From Flavobacteriaceae bacterium (GTDB lineage: Bacteria > Bacteroidota > Bacteroidia > Flavobacteriales > Flavobacteriaceae), in contig JAFMLE010000004.1 of assembly GCA_017852395.1 (NCBI GenBank), positions 30,481 to 94,480 of the forward strand: DNA of 64,000 bases, in the 5' to 3' direction. Under the pieces are notes generated by a model, which was not told the DNA's origin, made no database searches, and was given only the letters and a program-made list of their open reading frames with translations. Position 1 is the first letter of the stretch. Every line of letters begins with the position of its first letter. Positions 16,199 through 25,437 of this stretch are shown here, piece by piece. A program made the position numbers and the translations under genes.

Positions 16199-16795
16199 TT
16201 AAGCACTTCGCGCTTCAAGAACCCGAACGACGTCTTCTAAGCGGTGCCCTTTGGCGTTGAGCAATATCAGAAGATGAAAAAGCAGGTCGGCACTTTCGTT
16301 GAGAAACAAAGCAGTGTTTTGATCCTTTGCCTCGATGACCGTTTCAACGGCTTCTTCGCCCACCTTTTGAGCGATTTTGTTGATTCCCTTTTCCATTAGA
16401 CTATTGATGTAGCTTCCCGCTTTGGGGTTGGCCACACGGTCTGCGATCGTGGTTTCCAATTGGGACAAAAAGCCGTATTGCACCCGATTTTCGCCCCCCC
16501 AGCAGGTATCCGTTCCCTTATGACAGGTGGGCCCGAGTGGACGGGCTTGGATCAATAGGGTGTCGTTATCGCAATCGACCTGTATCTTAACGACCTCTAA
16601 AAAATGGCCACTCTCCTCCCCTTTGGTCCAGAGGCGATTTTTGCTACGGCTAAAAAAAGTAACCCGACCAATCTGTTGGGTTTTAGCTACAGCCTCGGCG
16701 TTCATATAGCCCAGCATAAGCACTTTTTGGGTTGTGGCATCTTGTACAATGGCGGGCAACAGTCCGTCTTTTGATTTTTCAAAATTGAGTTTCAT
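16199..16795 (-). CDS. hisIE: Bifunctional phosphoribosyl-AMP cyclohydrolase / phosphoribosyl-ATP pyrophosphohydrolase
   Basis: 198 aa. Residues ~1-105 are HisI (step 3): MLGYMNAEAV, FFSRSKNRLWTKGEESGHF, VDCDNDTLLIQ and GPTCHKGTDTCW with the Zn-binding cysteines. Residues ~110-198 are HisE (step 2): LETTIADR, GSYINSLMEKGINKIAQKVG, EEAVETVIEAK and ESADLLFHLL. Both halves have all visible key residues. It is the last biosynthetic gene of the his operon, 2 bp after hisF. Confidence 0.95.
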   Translation of the reverse strand: MKLNFEKSKDGLLPAIVQDATTQKVLMLGYMNAEAVAKTQQIGRVTFFSRSKNRLWTKGEESGHFLEVVKIQVDCDNDTLLIQARPLGPTCHKGTDTCWGGENRVQYGFLSQLETTIADRVANPKAGSYINSLMEKGINKIAQKVGEEAVETVIEAKDQNTALFLNESADLLFHLLILLNAKGHRLEDVVRVLEARSA

Positions 16796-16797
16796 AG

Positions 16798-17553
16798 CTA
16801 TAAACGTATCTGAAGGTGGTTGTTTTTTAAATTCTGCTTGAGTTCGGGGATGCTTATTTCGTCAAAATGAAAAACCGATGCCGCCAGAGCAGCATCTGCA
16901 TTCCCCTCTTGAAAAACTTCAATAAAATGGTCGATGTTTCCGGCACCTCCAGAAGCAATGATGGGTAAACGTACTTTTTTAGAAAGTGCCGCAAGTGCGC
17001 TACATGCAAAACCATTTTTGGTGCCATCATGATCCATGGAGGTAAATAAAATTTCTCCTGCACCCCGCTGTTCTACTTCTTGAGCCCATTGAAACAAGTC
17101 CAGATCCGTGGGTTCTTTGCCGCCAACCAGATGGACTTTCCATTGGTGATCAACTTGTTTGGCGTCGATTGCGACAACAATGCATTGGTTGCCAAATTCT
17201 GCGGCAAGTGTATTGATTAGGTCCGGTGTTTTTACCGCAGCCGAATTGATCGCTACTTTGTCAGCACCATTTTTTAAAACACGGTGTGCATCCTCCAAAC
17301 TGGCAATTCCACCACCAACCGTAAAAGGTATGTCTAGCGCCTTGGCAACATTGAGTACAAGGGTTTGTAGTGTTCGTCGGCGTTGCTCGGTGGCAGAAAT
17401 ATCCAAAAACACCAACTCGTCGGCTCCCTCTTGTGCATAGCGTGCCGCCAAGGCTACCGGATCGCCAGCATCACGTAGGTTTTTAAAATTGATCCCTTTG
17501 ACGGTACGTCCGTCTTTTATGTCAAGACATGGGATGATTCTTTTGGCCAACAT
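16798..17553 (-). CDS. hisF: Imidazole glycerol phosphate synthase, cyclase subunit
   Basis: 251 aa TIM barrel. Catalytic Asp11 in [14 protein letters not shown] and the second catalytic Asp in [11 protein letters not shown] (near 130) are present; phosphate loops are [12 protein letters not shown] and [13 protein letters not shown]. It pairs with HisH, using ammonia from glutamine to make IGP and AICAR. It follows the DinB-like gene with no gap and precedes hisIE by 2 bp. Confidence 0.95.
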   Translation of the reverse strand: MLAKRIIPCLDIKDGRTVKGINFKNLRDAGDPVALAARYAQEGADELVFLDISATEQRRRTLQTLVLNVAKALDIPFTVGGGIASLEDAHRVLKNGADKVAINSAAVKTPDLINTLAAEFGNQCIVVAIDAKQVDHQWKVHLVGGKEPTDLDLFQWAQEVEQRGAGEILFTSMDHDGTKNGFACSALAALSKKVRLPIIASGGAGNIDHFIEVFQEGNADAALAASVFHFDEISIPELKQNLKNNHLQIRL

Positions 17554-18063
17554 TTATAAATTGTGTTTTTGGTTAAGGTCCATTTGGTTGTAAAAACCCA
17601 AATCTTTTTCGGTCAGTTGCTTTACCCAAAAGGCGATTTGCCCGGTATGATACGAACAATGTTCTATGGCATGTAAGGCGACACCTACACCGGTCAACTC
17701 AAAAGCCTGAACAGAATATACATTTAAAAAATCCGCGTCAGTCGCATTTTGGAGTACTCTTTGGGCCGCATCTATGGTCCCATCGAGACGGTCAAGCAAT
17801 TCTTTTTTTGAAAATCCCGAGCGGAGATCAAACTCGCGATCGCGGTCTCTAATGTCTTTTTGATGACCCAATGTAGTGATCAAATACTGATGCATATTTC
17901 CGCAAAGATGCAACAGCTGATTGCCCAAGGCATTGCCAACGGCATTGGGACGTTGCCAAATTTGTTCTTCAGAAACGGACTCTAGTGCTTTATAGATCAT
18001 CCGTCGGCTCTCATCCAAACGATACAGGCAATTTTCTACAAACGTGGCGTTCCATTTATTCAT
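17554..18063 (-). CDS. DinB/DUF1572-like putative metal-dependent enzyme inside the his operon
   Basis: 169 aa four-helix-bundle protein of the DinB superfamily. Likely metal ligands: His52 in NQLLHLCGN, and His135/His139 in [16 protein letters not shown], the classic two-helix triad pattern. DinB relatives include thiol-dependent S-transferases (bacillithiol and mycothiol users) and many of unknown role. Its ATG overlaps the hisA stop (ATGA) and its stop abuts the hisF start with no gap, so it is translationally coupled on both sides. No member of histidine biosynthesis uses this fold; a role in thiol or electrophile handling, or a pathway-linked repair step, is only a guess. Confidence 0.8.
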   Translation of the reverse strand: MNKWNATFVENCLYRLDESRRMIYKALESVSEEQIWQRPNAVGNALGNQLLHLCGNMHQYLITTLGHQKDIRDRDREFDLRSGFSKKELLDRLDGTIDAAQRVLQNATDADFLNVYSVQAFELTGVGVALHAIEHCSYHTGQIAFWVKQLTEKDLGFYNQMDLNQKHNL

Positions 18064-18785
18064 TGTTGCAAGATATAGTGTTCTAAAGACTTTAAGGGTA
18101 TTCGGTTTTCATACAATGCTTTTCCGATAATCACTCCTGCACAGCCTAAGGTTTTTAGTTTGGGGAGTTCTTCGAGGGTAGAAATTCCACCAGAAGCCAC
18201 TAGATCTATACCAGGCAGTTGATCGATCATTTTTTGATATAAAGAAAAAGAAGGACCTGCTAACATTCCATCTTTGCTAATGTCTGTGCAAATCACCCGT
18301 TGGACTCCTTTTTGCATATAGCTAGAAACAAATTCGAAAAGATCTTTATCGGAGGTTTCTATCCAGCCGTTGGTTGCAACTTTTTCGTCACGAACATCGG
18401 CACCCAAGATGATTTTTTGAGTACCATAGCGCCGCAACCAGGATTCAAATACGGTTGGATTTTTTACAGCAATACTCCCGCCTGTTATTTGCGCTGCGCC
18501 GGACTCAAAAGCAATCCGTACATCGTCATCGGATTTTAGCCCTCCACCAAAATCGATTTTCAAACGGGTTCTTGTTGCTAGACGCTCTAAGGTTTTGTGA
18601 TTGACGATATGCGCTGCTTTGGCGCCATCGAGATCTACCAAATGTAAATGTTCAATGCCATGTGCCTCAAACGCTTGAGCGACTTCTAAAGGGTTTTCGT
18701 TATATATTTTTTTGGAATTGTAGTCTCCTTGAGAAAGACGTACACATTTTCCATCAATCAAATCTATAGCGGGTATTATATCCAT
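18060..18785 (-). CDS. hisA: ProFAR isomerase (1-(5-phosphoribosyl)-5-[(phosphoribosylamino)methylideneamino]imidazole-4-carboxamide isomerase)
   Basis: 241 aa TIM barrel. Catalytic Asp8 in [20 protein letters not shown] and the partner Asp in [17 protein letters not shown] are present; phosphate loops are [13 protein letters not shown] and [13 protein letters not shown]. It acts between hisI and hisHF. 1 bp after hisH; 4-bp overlap with the DinB-like gene. Confidence 0.95.
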   Translation of the reverse strand: MDIIPAIDLIDGKCVRLSQGDYNSKKIYNENPLEVAQAFEAHGIEHLHLVDLDGAKAAHIVNHKTLERLATRTRLKIDFGGGLKSDDDVRIAFESGAAQITGGSIAVKNPTVFESWLRRYGTQKIILGADVRDEKVATNGWIETSDKDLFEFVSSYMQKGVQRVICTDISKDGMLAGPSFSLYQKMIDQLPGIDLVASGGISTLEELPKLKTLGCAGVIIGKALYENRIPLKSLEHYILQQ

Positions 18786-18786
18786 A

Positions 18787-19371
18787 TTAGCGAAGCTTTA
18801 AAAAATTTTGCAGTAGGCATCGGCCCGCCTTTCCACTTTTTTCGGGATGAAATTGCACACCATAAAAATTATCTTTTTGCACCGCAACGCTATAGTCCAA
18901 TCCATAAAAAGCGACTCCAGTAGTTTCTGGGACAATGGGTGCATAATAGCTGTGCACAAGATACATATAGGTTCCAGAGGCAATGCCTTCAAACAAAGGG
19001 CCATTGAGTGACGTTAACTGATTCCAGCCCATTTGTGGGATTTTTAACGCTCCTTCAAAACGTTTGACTTGCCCTTTTATGATCCCCAAACCAGCTACAA
19101 ATCCTTCGTCCGTATGTTCAAAGAGCAATTGCAATCCCAAACAAATGCCCAAAACGGGCTGCTTTAGCGTGGGCAACAACCGGTCTAATTCTTTGCTTTT
19201 AAGTTTTTGCATGGCCATGCCTGCTGTACCTTGACCAGGAAAAATCACGTGCGAGGCTGATCTGATTTGTTGCGGATCGTCTGTTAGGACATTGGCAACT
19301 CCTAAGCGATCTAAAGCAATAGATACACTTTTTACATTTCCTGCTCCATAATCGATTACGGCTACTTTCAT
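18787..19371 (-). CDS. hisH: Imidazole glycerol phosphate synthase, glutamine amidotransferase subunit
   Basis: 194 aa class I amidotransferase. Nucleophile Cys77 in [13 protein letters not shown]; His and Glu of the triad in [10 protein letters not shown]; glycine loop IFPGQGTAG. It supplies ammonia to HisF. It abuts hisB upstream (0 bp) and lies 1 bp before hisA. Confidence 0.95.
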   Translation of the reverse strand: MKVAVIDYGAGNVKSVSIALDRLGVANVLTDDPQQIRSASHVIFPGQGTAGMAMQKLKSKELDRLLPTLKQPVLGICLGLQLLFEHTDEGFVAGLGIIKGQVKRFEGALKIPQMGWNQLTSLNGPLFEGIASGTYMYLVHSYYAPIVPETTGVAFYGLDYSVAVQKDNFYGVQFHPEKSGKAGRCLLQNFLKLR

Positions 19372-20481
19372 CTATAGGATTCCTTTGGTTGAAGGCAGTA
19401 TCATGCGATCGGGATCTCTGCGTACGGCAGCTCGAATGGCTTTGGCGAATGCTTTGAAAATCGCCTCGATTTTATGGTGTTCATTGATGCCTTCTGCCTT
19501 GATATTTAGATTGGCTTTGGCGCCATCACAAAAAGACTTAAAAAAATGATAAAACATTTCTGTGGGCATTTGACCAATCATTTCACGTTTAAAGTCCGCC
19601 TCCCAGACCAACCAAGAACGGCCTCCAAAATCAAGTGCTACTTGAGCAAGGCAGTCATCCATGGGCAATACAAAGGCATAACGTTCGATGCCGAGTTTAT
19701 TTCCCAAAGCTTTTCCAAAGGCCTCTCCTAGGGCAATTGCAGTATCTTCTATAGTATGGTGCTCATCTACCTGCAGATCGCCAGCTACGTTAAGAGCAAT
19801 GTCCATTTGACCGTGACGGGCCAGTTGATCGAGCATATGGTCAAAAAAAGCAATCCCGGTTTGGATGCTGCTCTTTCCTGTACCGTCTAGGTTTAGGGTA
19901 AGTTCAATTTGAGTTTCGTGGGTATTTCTTTCAAATGAAATTTGACGCTGTTCGAGTTTTAAAAAGCGATAGATGGCCTCCCATTCTGTAGTTGCGAGTT
20001 TGAGTGCATCACTTTTTTGTTGTGCATCGGGTGCTCCGATTAGTATGCCCTGGCAGCCCAAATTTTCGGCCAATTGAATGTCTGTCCAGCGATCACCAAT
20101 AACAAACGACGCTTTGAGGTCATATTGCGCAGCATTTTGATAAGAGGTCAACATCCCGGTTTGGGGTTTGCGAGTTGGCGCATTTGCCTCTGGAAACGAA
20201 CGATCAATGTGAACGGCATCAAAATGCACCCCTTCGTTTTCAAAGGTCTTGATTATCAAATTATGAACGGGCCAAAAGGTGTCTTCAGGAAAAGCGTCTG
20301 TGCCTAAGCCATCTTGATTGGTGACCATAACGAGTTCAAAATCAAGTTCGGCAGCAATTTTGCGCATATAAAATAGCGCCTGTGGATAAAATTCTAATTT
20401 TTCAAAAGCGTCGAGCTGATAATCCGTTGGTGGTTCTATAACCAGTGTTCCATCACGATCAATAAACAAAACTTTTTTCAT
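19372..20481 (-). CDS. hisB: Bifunctional histidinol-phosphatase / imidazoleglycerol-phosphate dehydratase
   Basis: 369 aa. Residues ~1-165 are a HAD phosphatase (step 8): nucleophile Asp8 and Asp10 in [10 protein letters not shown], plus [17 protein letters not shown]. Residues ~175-369 are IGP dehydratase (step 6): [33 protein letters not shown] and [17 protein letters not shown], the Mn-binding histidines. The fused form is standard in Bacteroidota and gammaproteobacteria. 4 bp after hisC. Confidence 0.95.
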   Translation of the reverse strand: MKKVLFIDRDGTLVIEPPTDYQLDAFEKLEFYPQALFYMRKIAAELDFELVMVTNQDGLGTDAFPEDTFWPVHNLIIKTFENEGVHFDAVHIDRSFPEANAPTRKPQTGMLTSYQNAAQYDLKASFVIGDRWTDIQLAENLGCQGILIGAPDAQQKSDALKLATTEWEAIYRFLKLEQRQISFERNTHETQIELTLNLDGTGKSSIQTGIAFFDHMLDQLARHGQMDIALNVAGDLQVDEHHTIEDTAIALGEAFGKALGNKLGIERYAFVLPMDDCLAQVALDFGGRSWLVWEADFKREMIGQMPTEMFYHFFKSFCDGAKANLNIKAEGINEHHKIEAIFKAFAKAIRAAVRRDPDRMILPSTKGIL

Positions 20482-20485
20482 GGGT

Positions 20486-21526
20486 CTATTTTTTTAAAAG
20501 GGTCAAAAGGGCCTGGTTTTCTTTAGGAGTCCCAACCGTAATTCTAAGGGTGTTTTCACAATACAGATATTTTGAGGTATTGCGTACTACGATGCCTGCC
20601 TTCAAGAATTCTTGATAACGTTTTTGTGCATCATCAACACGTATTAAAAAGAAATTGGCGTCTGAAGGGTAGCATTTTTGAACAAAAGAACAGTCGATCA
20701 ACGCTTTTTTTAAGCGTTCTTTTTCGTGTAATAACGTAGTGATTTCTTCTGAAATACGCTGCTGGTCTTCCAAAACAGCTAAGGCACTTTGTTGGGTCAA
20801 TACATTGATGTTGTACGGAAATTTGATGCGGTTGAGACACGCAATCAAATCGGGCTGTGCAAAAGCCATACCCAATCGAATTCCCGCCATTCCCTGTGCT
20901 TTTGAAAAAGTCTGACAGACCACAAGCCGTGGAAATTCATTGATCCATGGGATCATAGAAGGCTCATCAGAAAACTCAATATAGGCTTCGTCAACGACCA
21001 AAATGCCAATGAAATTTTCAGCCAATTTTCGTAGTTTTTCTTTAGAAAAATGTTGCCCAGTCGGGTTATTGGGTGTTGGGATAAAAAGCAGTTTGGTCTG
21101 TGCGTCGGTAGCTGCAAGCAGCCCATCAACATCCAATTGAAAATCCCGAGTAAGTGGTACTTTTTTAACGGCCACATCATGAATCGATGCGGCAACCGCA
21201 TACATACCAAAGGTTGGAGGTGCTATCAATACGGCATCTTTTGAAGGGTTGCAAAAGAGTTGAATCAATTGCGCTATCAATTCGTCACTTCCATTGCTTA
21301 AGAACAGCTGATCGGGTTCAACATTTTTGTGCCTGGCAATAGCCCTTTTTAAATCCCATTGAAACGGATCCGGATACCGATTGACACCAGAATCAAAAGG
21401 GTTTTCATTGGCATCCAACAAGATCATAGACCGACCATCATTGACAAATTCTTGTCGTGCCGACTGATAGGGTTTTATTGTAAGGATGTGTGGTCTTAGA
21501 AGATTTTTTATTTCTGTATTCATCAA
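20486..21526 (-). CDS. hisC: Histidinol-phosphate aminotransferase
   Basis: 346 aa PLP fold-type I aminotransferase. [12 protein letters not shown] at the N-terminus, [27 protein letters not shown], the [14 protein letters not shown] strand, PLP lysine in [17 protein letters not shown] and a C-terminal Arg motif ([13 protein letters not shown]). Starts ATGATG so that its first ATG overlaps the hisD stop (TGA), a 4-bp coupling. Confidence 0.95.
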   Translation of the reverse strand: MMNTEIKNLLRPHILTIKPYQSARQEFVNDGRSMILLDANENPFDSGVNRYPDPFQWDLKRAIARHKNVEPDQLFLSNGSDELIAQLIQLFCNPSKDAVLIAPPTFGMYAVAASIHDVAVKKVPLTRDFQLDVDGLLAATDAQTKLLFIPTPNNPTGQHFSKEKLRKLAENFIGILVVDEAYIEFSDEPSMIPWINEFPRLVVCQTFSKAQGMAGIRLGMAFAQPDLIACLNRIKFPYNINVLTQQSALAVLEDQQRISEEITTLLHEKERLKKALIDCSFVQKCYPSDANFFLIRVDDAQKRYQEFLKAGIVVRNTSKYLYCENTLRITVGTPKENQALLTLLKK

Positions 21527-22812
21527 TTTTTCAAATCATTTAAACGAAGGGTTACGGCATTTTTGTGGGCTTCAAGTCCTTCTGCAGCGGCCATTAGTTC
21601 TATCGCTGGTCCCAAGATTTCGAGTCCTTCGGCCGATATTTCTTGAAAAGTAATGGCCTTAAGAAAACTGTCCAAATTGACTCCACTATACTGCCTCGCA
21701 TAGCCATTGGTAGGCAGCGTATGATTGGTACCTGATGCATAATCTCCTGCGCTTTCGGGCGTATAATTCCCTACAAAAACTGATCCTGCATTGTTAATTG
21801 ACCCAGTATAGGCAACTGGATTTTCCACACAAATGATGTAATGTTCTGGACCATAGGCATTGATAAATTCTTGGGCCTCTGTTGCTTGATCAAAAAACAC
21901 CGCCTTAGAATTTTTTAGGGCCTGCTCGGCAATGGCCTTGCGAGGCAACAGTGGCAATTGCTGGGCAATTTCTTTTTCTACGGCATCCAAAACAACGGTA
22001 GAATTACTCACCAGAATCACCTGACTATCAATACCGTGTTCGGCTTGCGATAATAAATCGGCAGCAACAAAGGCGGGATTGCAACTCGTGTCTGCCACCA
22101 CCAAGAGCTCACTGGGGCCAGCAGGCATATCAATAGCAACATGATGTTGCGTTGCCATTTGTTTGGCAACGGTTACGTATTGATTGCCAGGGCCAAAAAT
22201 CTTATCTACTTTCGGAATGCTTTCTGTACCAAAAGTAAGTGCAGCAATGGCTTGCGCGCCACCAACCTTGAAGATTTTTTTAATGCCGCAACGTTGTGCT
22301 ACATAAAGAATTTCTGAGGCAATTTTGCCTTCTTTATTAGGAGGTGTACATAGTACAATTTCTTTACACCCTGCAAGTTGAGCAGGTATGGCTAACATCA
22401 AAAGGCTCGAAAATAAAGGGGCTGTACCACCAGGAATATACAAGCCTACTTTTTCTATGGGGCGTTTTTCTTGCCAACAACGAACCCCTTTTTGGGTATC
22501 TACACTGATGGGTTTGGATTTTTGTGCCGCATGAAAAGTCTCAATGTTCGTATAGGCCAGATCAATGGCGTCTTTTAAAGCGTCTGAAAGCGCATCGATG
22601 GCCGCATCAAACTCTTCATCTTTGGCACGTAAATGCGTTATTGTAACCTGATCAAACTTTTGAGTGAAGGCTTGCAATGCGACATCTCCAGCAGTTTTGA
22701 CCTCGTTGAAAATCGTTTTTACAAGGGGCTCTAAGCTTTCAAAAGAGGCCGTGGGTCGTGCTGTTAAGGTGGACCAGGTATCGCGTGCTGGCACTAAAAA
22801 TCGTTGCATCAT
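21523..22812 (-). CDS. hisD: Histidinol dehydrogenase
   Basis: 429 aa from ATG 22812. Zn-dependent two-step oxidation of histidinol to histidine. Motifs: IFGPGNQYVTVAKQ, MPAGPSELLVVAD, DLLSQAEHGIDSQV (metal/catalytic Gln-His region), GPEHYIICVE (catalytic Glu-His) and GDYASGTNHTLPTNGYAR. An upstream in-frame start at 22836 exists, but the ATGATG at 22812 overlaps the hisG TGA in the same manner as the hisD-hisC junction, so I prefer 22812. Confidence 0.94.
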   Translation of the reverse strand: MMQRFLVPARDTWSTLTARPTASFESLEPLVKTIFNEVKTAGDVALQAFTQKFDQVTITHLRAKDEEFDAAIDALSDALKDAIDLAYTNIETFHAAQKSKPISVDTQKGVRCWQEKRPIEKVGLYIPGGTAPLFSSLLMLAIPAQLAGCKEIVLCTPPNKEGKIASEILYVAQRCGIKKIFKVGGAQAIAALTFGTESIPKVDKIFGPGNQYVTVAKQMATQHHVAIDMPAGPSELLVVADTSCNPAFVAADLLSQAEHGIDSQVILVSNSTVVLDAVEKEIAQQLPLLPRKAIAEQALKNSKAVFFDQATEAQEFINAYGPEHYIICVENPVAYTGSINNAGSVFVGNYTPESAGDYASGTNHTLPTNGYARQYSGVNLDSFLKAITFQEISAEGLEILGPAIELMAAAEGLEAHKNAVTLRLNDLKN

Positions 22813-23660
22813 AGGACCATTTTTTCGATTGGACAAACCAAAATATCTTCTGCTCCTGCCGCTTTTAGTGCATCAATTACTTCCCAAAATGTACCCGCAT
22901 CAATAACCGAATGAATCGAGCTCCAACCCTCTTGTGCTAAAGGCAAAACGGTGGGGCTTTTTAGTACGGGCAAAATTTGTGTGATCGCTGCAATACAATC
23001 GTTAGGAGCATTGAGTAGAATATATCGGGACTTTTTGGCCCGAAGAACGGCTTCAATTCTAAAAAGTAACTTATCAATAAGTTGTTTGGATGCGCTGGTT
23101 ATTTTGGGGCTTTGCGCCAAGACTGCCTCCGAAACCAACACCTTTTGCACTTCTTTCAAGTTGTTTTTAAAAAGGGTACTTCCACTCGATACAATATCAC
23201 AAATGGCGTCGGCCAGTCCAATATTAGGGGCAATTTCGACCGAACCGTTGATGATGTGTAAGTCTGCTTGTAGGTCATTTTCTTTTAAAAATTTATTGAC
23301 CGTGTTTGGATATGAAGTGGCAATACGTTTGCCCTGCAGATCGGCAAGCGAACGGTAGGGAGTGCCTTTGGGGACCGCAAGCGATACACGACACTTAGAA
23401 AACCCCAGCTGGGTGACCACGCTAAGGTCTTCCCCTTTTTCGACCAAAAGGTTTTCGCCAATAATGGCCAAGTCTGCTACACCATCTCGGAGATATTGCG
23501 GGATGTCGCCATTGCGCAAATACAATACCTCTAAAGGGAAATTTAATGCGCTGGCCTTAAGCTGATCTTTACCGTTCTGAATGGTAATCCCGCAATCTTT
23601 TAGCAATTTGAGGGACTCCTCGTGGAGCCTCCCGGATTTCTGAATGGCTATTTTTATCAT
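22809..23660 (-). CDS. hisG: ATP phosphoribosyltransferase, long form
   Basis: 283 aa, the long hexameric form. First and committed step of histidine synthesis. N-terminal IAIQKSGRLHEESLKLLKDCG, ADLAIIGENLLVE and the PRPP-binding segment DAICDIVSSGSTL; the C-terminal ~75 residues (from VLPVLKSPTVLPL) are the regulatory ACT-like HisG_C domain, so feedback by histidine is expected and no hisZ is needed. First gene of the operon; start codon only 17 bases after the attenuator hairpin. Confidence 0.95.
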   Translation of the reverse strand: MIKIAIQKSGRLHEESLKLLKDCGITIQNGKDQLKASALNFPLEVLYLRNGDIPQYLRDGVADLAIIGENLLVEKGEDLSVVTQLGFSKCRVSLAVPKGTPYRSLADLQGKRIATSYPNTVNKFLKENDLQADLHIINGSVEIAPNIGLADAICDIVSSGSTLFKNNLKEVQKVLVSEAVLAQSPKITSASKQLIDKLLFRIEAVLRAKKSRYILLNAPNDCIAAITQILPVLKSPTVLPLAQEGWSSIHSVIDAGTFWEVIDALKAAGAEDILVCPIEKMVL

Positions 23661-23670
23661 TTTTTGAAAT

Positions 23671-23700
23671 AAAAAAAACCCGTTTGATACTCAAACGGGT
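23671..23700 (-). terminator. his operon attenuator: intrinsic terminator just before hisG
   Basis: On the minus strand a 10-bp perfect stem (ACCCGTTTGA / TCAAACGGGT) with a 3-base loop GTA is followed directly by TTTTTTTATTTC. This is a strong intrinsic terminator located 10 bases from the hisG start codon and downstream of a promoter and leader ORF. Its position before the first gene of the operon marks it as an attenuator rather than an end of transcription. Confidence 0.85.
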
Positions 23701-23740
23701 CGGTTATATATTAGGGTACAACACATCTACCGCGCTTGAG
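23690..23740 (-). promoter_or_regulatory. his antiterminator pairing (23729-23740 with 23690-23700)
   Basis: The end of the leader ORF (CTCAAGCG then C then GGT, minus strand, 23729-23740) is complementary to the 5' arm of the terminator (ACCCGTTTGAG, 23690-23700): 11 pairs with one G-U and one bulged C. Formation of this pairing would destroy the terminator. A ribosome at the leader stop codon would cover the upstream arm; a ribosome stalled at the His codons would leave it free. Confidence 0.75.
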
Positions 23741-23774
23741 CTCGGAAAATTAAATGTGTATGTATATATTTCAT
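23727..23774 (-). CDS. his leader peptide, MKYIHTHLIFRAQAR
   Basis: A 15-codon ORF (17 codons if the ATG at 23780 is used), with two His codons separated by one Thr codon (CAT ACA CAT, 23754-23762). It begins just after the -7 box and ends TAG within the antiterminator arm. The layout promoter, short His-containing ORF, antiterminator, terminator, hisG is that of ribosome-mediated attenuation. Only two His codons is fewer than the seven of enterobacterial hisL, but leader peptides with few control codons are known for other amino acid operons. Not annotated as a gene by usual length cut-offs. Confidence 0.75.
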   Translation of the reverse strand: MKYIHTHLIFRAQAR

Positions 23775-23784
23775 TTGCATAGTG

Positions 23785-23792
23785 CAAAAATA
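23785..23792 (-). promoter_or_regulatory. his operon -7 promoter element TATTTTTG
   Basis: Exact TAnnTTTG match on the minus strand. The leader ATG lies 5-11 bases downstream, so the leader mRNA would have almost no 5' untranslated region. No convincing -33 TTG was found; upstream is A/T-rich. Confidence 0.65.
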
Positions 23793-23855
23793 ATGGATTA
23801 TTGAATATTAAAAAACTTTTCGTGTTTCTTTTTTAGATAAAGCCAAAGGTTGGAT

Positions 23856-24674
23856 TTAGTTATTTCCTAAAATCAAAGGAAGTCCATCCTTACCACTGCC
23901 AACAACAATGACCTTAGAATTGGGAGATTCGGCCAATTTGAGGGTAGCTTCAATCCCTTTTTCTTTGAGGATTTTGTCGGTCAAAGAAGCGCTGAGAATC
24001 CGGTTTGCAGCCGCTTTCCCTTCTGCATCAATACGTTGTCGCTCAGCTTCTTGAAGCGCTTTGGCCAAACGGAATTCGTATTCTAAGGCTTCTTGCTCCT
24101 GACGTAATTTGCGCTCTATGGCTTCTTTGATTGCATCAGGAAGTGTTACGTCTCTCACCAATACGGCGTTGAGCTGGATGTACTGAGAAGCAACGTTTTT
24201 TTGGGTTTCCTCAAAAATTTCGTTTTGTATCGCATCGCGCTTTGTCGAATAAAGCTGTTCGGGGGTATAGCGTCCCACTACAGAACGGGCTACCGCTCGA
24301 ATTTGCGGGATCAAAACGATGTTTACATAGTTTTCACCTTTGGTTCTGTGTAACAGACCAAGCTCATCATATTTGGGCTGGTACAATACCGATACGTCTA
24401 AGGTAATTTCGAGACCATTTGAAGATAAAACTTGCATGTTTCCTTCAAAAAACTCTTGTTGTTTGACGTTGTAAACATAAACTTTATTCCAAGGAGCGAT
24501 TACGTGAAAACCTTCTCCTAAAGGCGGTTCATCGGTTACTACACCGCCTGAAAAAGTTTTAAAAAGCACTCCGGCTTCTCCATAACCAATGTTTATTGAA
24601 GATTTGGATACAAAGATGATGAGTACAAAAGCCAATAAAATGACTGGTAGTCCGATTTTAGGTAAATTTTTCAT
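23856..24674 (-). CDS. Prohibitin-like SPFH/band 7 membrane protein
   Basis: 272 aa. One N-terminal membrane helix (residues ~8-30), then the SPFH domain: GYGEAGVLFKTFSGGV, GFHVIAPWNKVYVYNVKQQE, LDVSVLYQPKYDEL, VVGRYTPEQLYSTKRDAIQN, and a coiled-coil (EAIERKLRQEQEALEYEFRL, AERQRIDAEGKA). It should form ring- or cage-like assemblies at the inner membrane and help FtsH-type proteolysis or membrane organisation. Last gene of the lpx-efp-sucD-fabG run, 12 bp after fabG. Confidence 0.88.
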   Translation of the reverse strand: MKNLPKIGLPVILLAFVLIIFVSKSSINIGYGEAGVLFKTFSGGVVTDEPPLGEGFHVIAPWNKVYVYNVKQQEFFEGNMQVLSSNGLEITLDVSVLYQPKYDELGLLHRTKGENYVNIVLIPQIRAVARSVVGRYTPEQLYSTKRDAIQNEIFEETQKNVASQYIQLNAVLVRDVTLPDAIKEAIERKLRQEQEALEYEFRLAKALQEAERQRIDAEGKAAANRILSASLTDKILKEKGIEATLKLAESPNSKVIVVGSGKDGLPLILGNN

Positions 24675-24686
24675 AATAAATAATTT

Positions 24687-25433
24687 TTAGGTTAACATTC
24701 CGCCATCTACATGGAGCACCTGCCCCGTGATGTAGGCGGACAAATCAGAAGCCAAAAACACACAAGCATTGGCTACATCTAGGGGTTGACCTCCCCTTTT
24801 GAGTGGTATTCCATCACGCCATCCTTGTACGACTTCGTCTGAAAGTTTGGCGGTCATTTCGGTTTCGATAAACCCAGGAGCAACCACATTACTGCGGATG
24901 TTACGTGATCCGAGTTCGAGAGCGATGGATTTTGAAAAACCAATAATTCCGGCTTTGGAAGCAGCATAATTGGATTGACCTGCATTTCCTTTTACACCAA
25001 CAACAGAACTCATGTGAATCAGTGCGCCTTTTCGTTGTTTGAGGAAGGTACGCTGGACGGCCTTAGTCATGTTAAAGACCGATTTGAGATTGACTTCTAT
25101 AACTTCGTCAAAATCTGCCTCGTTCATACGCATCAACAAGTTGTCTTTGGTAATCCCTGCATTGTTGATTAATACATCAATTTGACCAAAATCTTCAAGC
25201 ACTGCATCTACGAGGGCTTGGGCGGCATCAAAATCGGCAGCATTACTTTGATAGGCTTTTGCTTTGATGTTGTTTTTAGATAGTTCGGCAACCAGAACGT
25301 CTGCGGCTGCAGAAGAACTGCTGTAAGTAATGGCTACATTGCAACCGTGATGGGTAAATACTTCGGCGATTCCTTTTCCAATTCCACGACTGGCACCGGT
25401 GATGATTGCGGTTTTATTTTCTAATAATTTCAT
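24687..25433 (-). CDS. fabG: 3-oxoacyl-[ACP] reductase
   Basis: 248 aa short-chain dehydrogenase. NADP loop TGASRGIGKGIAEVF, NNAGITKDNLLMRM, catalytic Ser in SSVVGVKGNAGQ, Tyr-x3-Lys in SNYAASKAG, VAPGFIETEMT and the C-terminal ITGQVLHVDGGM. All FabG signatures fit fatty acid elongation. 4 bp after sucD, co-transcribed with lipid A genes. Confidence 0.9.
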   Translation of the reverse strand: MKLLENKTAIITGASRGIGKGIAEVFTHHGCNVAITYSSSSAAADVLVAELSKNNIKAKAYQSNAADFDAAQALVDAVLEDFGQIDVLINNAGITKDNLLMRMNEADFDEVIEVNLKSVFNMTKAVQRTFLKQRKGALIHMSSVVGVKGNAGQSNYAASKAGIIGFSKSIALELGSRNIRSNVVAPGFIETEMTAKLSDEVVQGWRDGIPLKRGGQPLDVANACVFLASDLSAYITGQVLHVDGGMLT

Positions 25434-25437
25434 GCGA

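Noticed and set aside
23671..23792. T-box or metabolite riboswitch for the his leader
   Set aside because: No T-box motif or aptamer-like structure; the leader is short and explained by a leader peptide attenuator.
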